Assembly (NCBI RefSeq): GCF_015245355.1
Contig: NZ_CP063311.1
Coordinates: 708,620 to 761,943, forward strand
DNA from: Anabaenopsis elenkinii CCIBt3563
Lineage (GTDB): Bacteria; Cyanobacteriota; Cyanobacteriia; Cyanobacteriales; Nostocaceae
Direction of reading: 5' to 3'
DNA: 53,324 bases
Numbering within the stretch: the stretch's first letter is position 1; each line of letters begins with the position of its first letter. Below, piece by piece: positions 47,484-53,324 of the stretch. The notes under the pieces are model-generated. The model saw only the letters and a program-made list of their open reading frames with translations. It was not told the DNA's origin and ran no database searches. Position numbers and translations under genes: made by a program.

Positions 47484-48314
47484 TTGATGATTTTGACTGC
47501 TTTCACAGTTGCTTGGGGTTTAAGAGTCTTTGGGAATCATCTCCAAGGTAGCTGGGATCTCCGCTGGCGGCGATCGCTGTTTTTGTTTCTTTTTCCCCCA
47601 TTGTTAATTTTTATGACGGCGATCGCTGTCTTATTCATGGGACCCCAAGGAAAAATGGGGGGCGCACATACTGGCTGGTTAAGTTATGAACTAGCATTAA
47701 TTTATCTAGCTTTTTTGGCGATTGTATGTATTACCCTAGCTGTTCAGGGTTGGCAATCTGTGGAGTCCGCCCGGAAATCTCCCTTAATTAATTTGCAGGG
47801 TAAACAAGTTAGATTATTGAATACAGACGCGCCATTTGCTGGTCAAATTGGCTTTTGGCATCCAGAATTAGTAGTTAGTCAAGGATTACTGCAAACCCTC
47901 ACCCCCGCCCATGTAGATAGTGTGTTAGCACATGAACAAGGACACTACCATTACCGCGACACATTTTGGTTTTTCTGGCTGGGTTGGATACGCGCTTGTA
48001 CAAGTTGGTTACCTCATACAGATATGTTATGGGAAGAACTCTTAGCTCTGCGGGAATTACGGGCTGATAGCTACGCAGCCTCCCAGGTAGACCCTTTGCT
48101 TTTGGCAGAGTCATTAATGATGGTAGTAACTAGCATCAGTGTATCATCGCCTATTTGCTGTGCAGCTTTAGGAGCTAATACAGGTAATCGCTTAGAACAG
48201 AGAATAGAGGCTTTATTGTCACCACCAGAACCCACACCAGAAATCAATTACCACACCTGGAATAGGTTCATTTTAGCATTGATCCCATTATTAACAGTGC
48301 TATTTCATACCTAA
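47484..48314 (+). CDS. M56 peptidase gene, copy 2 lacking original start codon
   Basis: Identical to 42256-43095 except that the ATG-His start is replaced (CCG CAT CTG TTG ATG). Translation could start at the TTG (47484) or ATG (47487), losing three to four residues of the first membrane helix. The BlaI partner and the ribosome binding site are absent. The zinc motif HEQGH is intact. Whether it is expressed is unclear. Confidence 0.75.
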   Translation: MMILTAFTVAWGLRVFGNHLQGSWDLRWRRSLFLFLFPPLLIFMTAIAVLFMGPQGKMGGAHTGWLSYELALIYLAFLAIVCITLAVQGWQSVESARKSPLINLQGKQVRLLNTDAPFAGQIGFWHPELVVSQGLLQTLTPAHVDSVLAHEQGHYHYRDTFWFFWLGWIRACTSWLPHTDMLWEELLALRELRADSYAASQVDPLLLAESLMMVVTSISVSSPICCAALGANTGNRLEQRIEALLSPPEPTPEINYHTWNRFILALIPLLTVLFHT

Positions 48315-48511
48315 AATCGCCGACACACTCCAACAGCGCAGCTAAAACCTACGTTGTACAGGCTGCTGAACAGATATAATCAGTGATTAATTAGCAGCCT
48401 TTACCAACCCCCACCTACAAATATTAAAAAAAATCTGGGTTAATCTCCGAAGCTAGTAACCCATAACTTGCATATGATTATACTATATAGCAAATCCGTA
48501 ATAAGTCTTCT

Positions 48512-48902
48512 ATGACCACTGGTCTAGCTTTAACAAACCTCTCTTTTCCCATTCTCACCACACCCATCAATGATATTGTTGTGGGAGTCAATGCCTCAGA
48601 TACAACTCTAAATTTAAGTAATTACTTTGATGACCCTTATACAACTGGTCTAGTAGCTAATTTTCAGTTATCTAACCCATCCATAGGTAATGGAGTGATC
48701 AAAGTAGTCCTCTTTGACCAAGAAGGACTAGGCGCACCCAAAACAGTGCAAAACTTCCAGAACTATGTCAACAGTGGCAGCTATGAAAATACTATCATTC
48801 ATCGTTCTAATCCTAACTTTGTCATCCAGGGTGGTGGGTTTACTGTCAATAATTTAACTCCGGGAATAGTTCCCACCAATGCACCGGTGGAAAATGAGTT
48901 TA
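48512..48902 (+). pseudogene. 5' part of split cyclophilin gene (copy 2)
   Basis: Identical to 43293-43683. The frame runs on to a stop at 48943 inside the insertion sequence. No intact, uninterrupted copy of the gene exists in the window. Confidence 0.88.
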
Positions 48903-48929
48903 GTGCAACTTTTAAGCTAATCAAAGCGA

Positions 48930-50306
48930 TTAAACTAGATTAACTACGGCATCCGTCAATTCTGACTCCTCAGAAAGCACGATAGAATCATGGGTCACGG
49001 TGAAGGCAGTTGCTTGCAAAGCACGCAATAAAATATTGCGTGCGCCATTCACATCACGATAAACCTGAATTCCGCAATGTGGGCATTTAAAAATTTTGTG
49101 TCCACCTAGCTTATGGTGAACATGACCGCAGTTACCACATGTTTTTGATGTATATGATTCATTGCAAAGAACCACTATTACACCTTTTCTTTGTGCAGCT
49201 TGTTTAAGATGTTGCTCAAATTTGTAATGGGAAAGAGTCAGCATTTGCCGTACAGACTTACTGTTGATTTTGCGTTTCTTCCCGCTACGGTTTTTAATCA
49301 CCATTTGACTAGAATCAAAGGTTGGTAAGTAAATTACCTTGTAGGAATTAACCAGCAAGTTAACAGCTTTGTTATGCAAATCTTTAATTAAATTCTGAAT
49401 TCTTTCTCTTACACGATTAGCAGCAATACGCATCTTTCTACGTTTACGGCATCTTGTTTTGGTAGAACGGCTGATGAGATTATCAAGGTGCTGACACAAT
49501 CTTTGTATGCGTCCGATGTCTCCGGTTCCAATCTCTAAGACATTCTCGCCATCAAAACCAGTTAAGAAAGTGCGATTACCGGGGTCTACTGCTATTACCC
49601 TATCACTGCCAGTAGGTACAGTTTCTTTATATTCAGGAAAGCAACCAAACCACTTACCACGACGGTAAACAATTTCTGTACCATACTCGCATTGATAGGG
49701 AATAGTTTGACCAATTGTAGTAAAACCTAAACCTTTCGTTGTGCGCGGATACCAAGTACCATTTTTGAAATTACCAACCTTGAATTGGATAGTTTGGCTT
49801 GTGGCTTTACAGCTTTTAAATTTCGCACTACCACCTTGAGTGCGAGCCTGTTTAAAAGCATCAAATGCTTCAAAACAAGCTTCTTGACGTTGATGCCCTG
49901 GTAAGGTTTTCACCCATGGCGGTACATCCATTTTTTGAGCTATTTTATCTAACTCTTCAGCAGATATCTTGACTTGTTTTTCTTGGCTAGTTTTTTTATC
50001 AATAATTACTCTGACTTGAGTATCGTAATTATTGTGAAGATAACTGATACATTGATTGAAGTAATAACGATAAGCAGCAAGCCAACGCTTCCAAACTCGA
50101 TGTAATTCCTTGCTAGGAAATAGCCTGATTTTCAATACACTGTTCGGTAACTGCTTTGTCGATTCCTTGTGACGCGACTTCTTTTTGTAAGTCTTCTTTG
50201 ATGCTTGACTTGTATTTTCTAAGCCCGTATAACCTGCTAGAGAAACAGTGGATGATCGACAGCATATCTTGTACGAGTTCCTGTTCTGGACTGAGCTTGC
50301 GGTCAT
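48930..50306 (-). CDS. tnpB: IS607 TnpB (copy 2)
   Basis: Protein identical to that of 43711-45087, including the [11 protein letters not shown]uvC-II region and the zinc ribbon; one silent Thr codon change (base 49737). The same choice of starts applies (50573, 50306 or 50135). Confidence 0.85.
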   Translation of the reverse strand: MTASSVQNRNSYKICCRSSTVSLAGYTGLENTSQASKKTYKKKSRHKESTKQLPNSVLKIRLFPSKELHRVWKRWLAAYRYYFNQCISYLHNNYDTQVRVIIDKKTSQEKQVKISAEELDKIAQKMDVPPWVKTLPGHQRQEACFEAFDAFKQARTQGGSAKFKSCKATSQTIQFKVGNFKNGTWYPRTTKGLGFTTIGQTIPYQCEYGTEIVYRRGKWFGCFPEYKETVPTGSDRVIAVDPGNRTFLTGFDGENVLEIGTGDIGRIQRLCQHLDNLISRSTKTRCRKRRKMRIAANRVRERIQNLIKDLHNKAVNLLVNSYKVIYLPTFDSSQMVIKNRSGKKRKINSKSVRQMLTLSHYKFEQHLKQAAQRKGVIVVLCNESYTSKTCGNCGHVHHKLGGHKIFKCPHCGIQVYRDVNGARNILLRALQATAFTVTHDSIVLSEESELTDAVVNLV

Positions 50307-50757
50307 TGAGAACCACGAGTTCACACTCAAATTTTGTGCATAACCACCTAACCAATTCAAATCCGAATCGGACAAGTCGGTCAGGATGGGCAACGACAAT
50401 ACGTTGGATATCGCCGTCGATGATTCGTTCCAGAATTGCGAGGAATTTTTTCCGTTTAAAATTGAGTCCGCTTCCAACTTCTGAAATAATTTCAGCCTCT
50501 GGGTATCTTGTGCGTAAGTGTTCAAGTTGTCGTTGCAAATCATCTTGCTGGGAATGAGTCGATACTCGTCCATAGCAAATAGTTTTAATTGTCCTGGGTA
50601 TTCCGCCGATTTTTTCGACTTCTTCGAGGATGAACCGCCTTTGACCGCCTGGTGTACGGATTGCTCTCAGTTTGCCTTCGTTTTCCCATCTCCTGAGACT
50701 GGAGACATGGACACCAAGGATTTTAGCTGCTTCCTTGGGAGTGACATGTTGCATCAA
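50113..50757 (-). CDS. tnpA: IS607 TnpA serine recombinase (copy 2)
   Basis: Identical to 44894-45538, with intact helix-turn-helix and the catalytic serine in YGRVSTHSQQ. Confidence 0.93.
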   Translation of the reverse strand: MMQHVTPKEAAKILGVHVSSLRRWENEGKLRAIRTPGGQRRFILEEVEKIGGIPRTIKTICYGRVSTHSQQDDLQRQLEHLRTRYPEAEIISEVGSGLNFKRKKFLAILERIIDGDIQRIVVAHPDRLVRFGFELVRWLCTKFECELVVLNDRKLSPEQELVQDMLSIIHCFSSRLYGLRKYKSSIKEDLQKEVASQGIDKAVTEQCIENQAIS

Positions 50758-50859
50758 AGCCTCATTAAATCAACTACTTTTAGTCTAGCGGGATTTAGTA
50801 AGATTTACTCTGTTTAAGCAAATAATTTACAATTAGTTACACGTCCACAGCGGTCTAAT

Positions 50860-52533
50860 GTGCGGGGAACCATCGCCATGGCAAAACTAGGTAATAACCC
50901 CAACAGCGCCACCAGTCAATGGTTTTTCAACTTAGAGGATAATTCCAGTAATCTTAACAATCAAAATGGTGGTTTTACAGTCTTTGGTCAAGTCTCTTCT
51001 GGCAATGACTTAAATACAATTGATGCGATCGCAGCAGTGCCAATTTATAACGCTAGTGGATTTCACCCAGCCTGGAGTGATCTTCCTCTCATTTTAGATG
51101 ACCCGGCACAACCTGAGATTAACAGGGACGATAATTTTATCCGTTATAGTAACATTACAATTCTACAAGAGGAAGAAATACAGTATACCATAGTTAGCAA
51201 CTCCCGACCGGATTTAGTCACTGCTAACATTAACGGACAGCAACTTTTACTCGATTATCTTCCAGAGCAAACTGGGACAGCAGATATTTCCCTTCGTGCG
51301 ACTAACTTGTTTGGTGAGTTTGTAGAATATAAATTTTCTGTCACAGTGTTACCCAATTCTCAAGGCGTAACTCTAGCGATCGCCCCCACTAACGCCTTAC
51401 AACCAGAAGGGAACGAAGGACTCACCCCCTTCACCTTTACAGTGATCCGCACAGGAGACACCAATGTTACCAGCACAGTTAACTGGGCGGTTACAGGTAC
51501 AGGTGAAAACCCTGCTAACGCCGCAGACTTTGCAGGTGGAGTATTCCCATCAGGTACTGTCACCTTTGCAGCAGGGGAAACATCTCAAGTAATTACGGTG
51601 AATGTACAAGGTGATACGGAAGTAGAACCAGACGAAACCTTTACCGTTACCCTCTCTAACCCCAGCAACGCCACTATTACCACTGCTACTGCTACGGGGA
51701 CAATTCTCGATGATGATACACCACCGGCGGAGGGCGATCGCCAACAAATCACATCATTAAATAATTTAACTGCTACCCCTGGCGGTAATGTATCTATTCC
51801 CCTGTTCTATAACACCTCCACAGGTAATAATACCGTGACTGGTATTAGTCTAAGGCTGCACTACAACTCTAATGAACTCACCTTCCAAAATGCAGAAAAC
51901 CTTTTTGATAAGGATCTATTTGTCAACGTAGACAACCTAGCTGATAGTGGTGACTTTGACAACAACCCGAATACTGACAAGTTTATCCAATTTGGTTATG
52001 CTGACTCTGAAGGTAACTGGCCTAACCAACCCCTACCGTTAAAATTAGGGGACTTTAACTTTACCACCACTGGGAACTTTGAAGGAACTCAACTTAATGT
52101 GACTTCCGATAATTTAGCCCCTGGTTATAGCCTAGAAACAGACCCGATTTTTGTCCGGAAGCAAGCATGGAATCTAGATATTGACGGAGATGGAGAAATC
52201 AAAGCCCTTTCCGATGGGATTATGATAGTGCGTTATCTGTTTGGTCCTACTGCTTTCCCCGGTGAGAAATTAATTGAAGGTGCGATCGCTCCTAACGCTA
52301 CTCGCAACCTAGCAGAAATTCAAGCCTACTTACAACAAGGAGTAGACAACAAATACCTAGATATTGACGGAAATGGTCAAATCAATGCACTTTCCGATGG
52401 GATTATGATAGTACGCCATATATTTGGTACTTTCCCCGATGAACAATTAACTGAAGGTGCGATCGCCCCGGACGCAACTAGGGATTTAACCCAGATACAA
52501 GCATATTTAACTCAGTTCAGCACTTTAATATAG
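50860..52533 (+). pseudogene. 3' part of multidomain cyclophilin gene (copy 2)
   Basis: Identical to 45641-47314: remaining cyclophilin half, Calx-beta, cohesin-like and two dockerin-like repeats. Confidence 0.88.
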
Positions 52534-52547
52534 ATACCTTCTGACGG

Positions 52548-52573
52548 TTGACTGTCAACAGTCAACAGTCAAC
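52548..52573. repeat. Short nested repeat GTTGACTGTCAACAGTCAAC (copy 2)
   Basis: Same as 47329-47354, here between the cyclophilin stop and the stop of the convergent, longer nuclease-type gene. Confidence 0.6.
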
Positions 52574-52580
52574 TCCAAAC

Positions 52581-53324
52581 CTACCCCCGAATGACTGTGA
52601 TATTTCTCCCCTGGGGACTCAGAGCTATTTCCGTGGTAGTGCGATCGCTAATGGGCGGTAAGTTAGGGCGACGGTCAAATATTACTAACCATCCCGTATC
52701 TAAATTTAAACCTGATAAATACTTATCTAACTGTACCAATCCTTTGGGTAAGGGGTCGGCTTTACCCTGTTTCCATACCTTTAATTCCATCCCTAAGACT
52801 ACATCCCCATACCTTAAACATATATCCATCCTCCCAGAGCCAATGGCGTATTCCCGCTCTAAGCTACCACCACCATTAACAACCCGGTGTAAAAATGCCA
52901 TTAATACTAAATGCGGGGCTATTTCTGGGTAAGGGGTACTTTTAAATAATGGCTCTCCATGTTGTCGCCAAAAGTCTAAAAAAGTTTCTAACAGAATTTG
53001 CGGGTTTAATTCCCCTGTGGGTGTTAACCAACTAGGTTGAATCATCGGTAAACTATCTTGAGTACCCTGGGCTAACACCTTGGGGATGACCTCTTGATAA
53101 ATGGGGTTAGCTACCTTTAACCCACCTTCTTTACTGCGAATCACTAAACCTAAATCTAACAGATAACGGCGATCGTCTTCCGGGGTGTTGGGTAATTCTT
53201 CCCCAGATAAAATAGGTTCAATAATCGCCTTAACTCTATCTTCTCGCAGTCGCTCGGCGAGACTATCTAAGTGGGTGTCTTGTCTTTGAATTAAGATATC
53301 TTTAGCTTGATTGATTAAATCTAC
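52581..53324 (-). CDS. AAA-like/PD-(D/E)XK domain protein, C-terminal part, partial
   Basis: 248 codons are open from the right window edge to the stop at 52581, so the N-terminus is missing. An internal GTG at 53144 is not the real start, because the frame continues as VDLINQAKDILIQRQDTHLD to the edge. The C-terminal domain has a PD-(D/E)XK layout: GSGRMDICLRYGDVVLGMELKVWKQ (Asp, then ExK) and GLVQLDKYLSGLNLDTGW. Upstream, DDRRYLLDLGLVIRS is typical of the segment between the ATPase and nuclease domains in AAA-like proteins of cyanobacteria. Their role is unknown; defence or mobile-element functions have been suggested for similar proteins. Its 3' end is repeated at 47362-47476. Confidence 0.8.
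   Translation of the reverse strand, partial: VDLINQAKDILIQRQDTHLDSLAERLREDRVKAIIEPILSGEELPNTPEDDRRYLLDLGLVIRSKEGGLKVANPIYQEVIPKVLAQGTQDSLPMIQPSWLTPTGELNPQILLETFLDFWRQHGEPLFKSTPYPEIAPHLVLMAFLHRVVNGGGSLEREYAIGSGRMDICLRYGDVVLGMELKVWKQGKADPLPKGLVQLDKYLSGLNLDTGWLVIFDRRPNLPPISDRTTTEIALSPQGRNITVIRG

Larger units (their letters stand above)
48903..50842 (-). mobile_element. IS607-family insertion sequence (copy 2)
   Basis: Same boundaries relative to the host gene as copy 1, offset by 5,219. It differs by one base at 49737. Its presence at exactly the same place in both units shows that the insertion came before the duplication. Confidence 0.85.
47477..52695 (+). repeat. 5,219-bp tandem direct duplication, unit 2
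   Basis: This is the direct repeat of 42258-47476. The left flank of unit 1 reads ATCAT before GCATCTG and the right flank of unit 2 reads CCATCCCG before TATCTAAA. The junction therefore has little homology (G plus a similar ATCT), which points to microhomology-mediated duplication rather than recombination between long repeats. Confidence 0.97.

Noticed and set aside
42256..52695. Pure assembly duplication
   Set aside because: One base difference between the units (44518/49737) and a clean novel junction make a real duplication more likely, though long-read proof is needed.
53144..53144. GTG at 53144 as the start of the nuclease-type gene
   Set aside because: The same frame stays open to the window edge with protein-like sequence (VDLINQAKDILIQRQ), so the gene is partial.
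1..53324. HIP1 palindromes (GCGATCGC) as regulatory sites
   Set aside because: They occur throughout coding and non-coding sequence, as usual in cyanobacteria, and were used only as an organism marker.

Overview
The window looks like a chromosomal segment of a cyanobacterium, probably a filamentous heterocyst-former of the Nostocales type. The evidence is a high density of the HIP1 palindrome GCGATCGC, a paired Flv1/Flv3-type flavodiiron module, and many families largely restricted to cyanobacteria and plastids: Tab2/Atab2, PAP/fibrillin, DUF3611, DUF3288, DUF5895, DUF2470 and an MlaF/MlaD (TGD-like) lipid importer. The heterocyst-former assignment is inference.

Layout. 1-6.4 kb: a Uma2 gene cut by the left edge, three envelope glycosyltransferase genes, then a complex repeat locus (4.77-5.6 kb) and a second Uma2 gene. 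In the repeat locus a decayed REP-associated tyrosine transposase is flanked by inverted two-hairpin REP-like units and, outside these, by inverted tandem arrays carrying eight perfect DnaA-box nonamers. 6.5-15.6 kb: a NodU/CmcH-type carbamoyltransferase, a membrane-anchored alpha/beta hydrolase, gatA, an atypical SDR, a PHP phosphoesterase, a DUF5895 protein, mltA and a 59-codon small gene. 16-19.5 kb: flavodiiron pair on the minus strand, flv3-type (canonical iron ligands) then flv1-type (substituted ligands). 19.7-28.5 kb: cobA-hemD fusion with a DUF2470 gene, tab2, yebC, a sugar-type solute-binding lipoprotein, and metH followed by a small decayed piece of a second tab2. 29-35.9 kb: VanX-like dipeptidase coupled to a PAP/fibrillin gene, tspO, DUF3611, an RCK/potassium-channel-like protein, mlaF-mlaD and DUF3288. 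36-41.6 kb: clpC, then a two-gene ATPase plus DUF3226 (TOPRIM-like) module that resembles split OLD/PARIS-type defence systems, then comB.

41.8-53.3 kb is dominated by a 5,219-bp direct tandem duplication (42258-47476 and 47477-52695). I saw a single base difference between the copies. Each unit holds a BlaR1-like M56 peptidase gene, a large multidomain cyclophilin gene split by an IS607-family element (serine recombinase TnpA plus TnpB), and the 3' end of a PD-(D/E)XK-bearing gene. The complete M56 gene with its BlaI partner is at the left boundary. The longer copy of the nuclease-type gene is at the right boundary and runs off the window.

The parts most worth following up are the ATPase/DUF3226 module, the DnaA-box/REP/RAYT structure, and the IS607-loaded tandem duplication. 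Everything was read by eye from the sequence. No database search was run, so family names are recognition-based.
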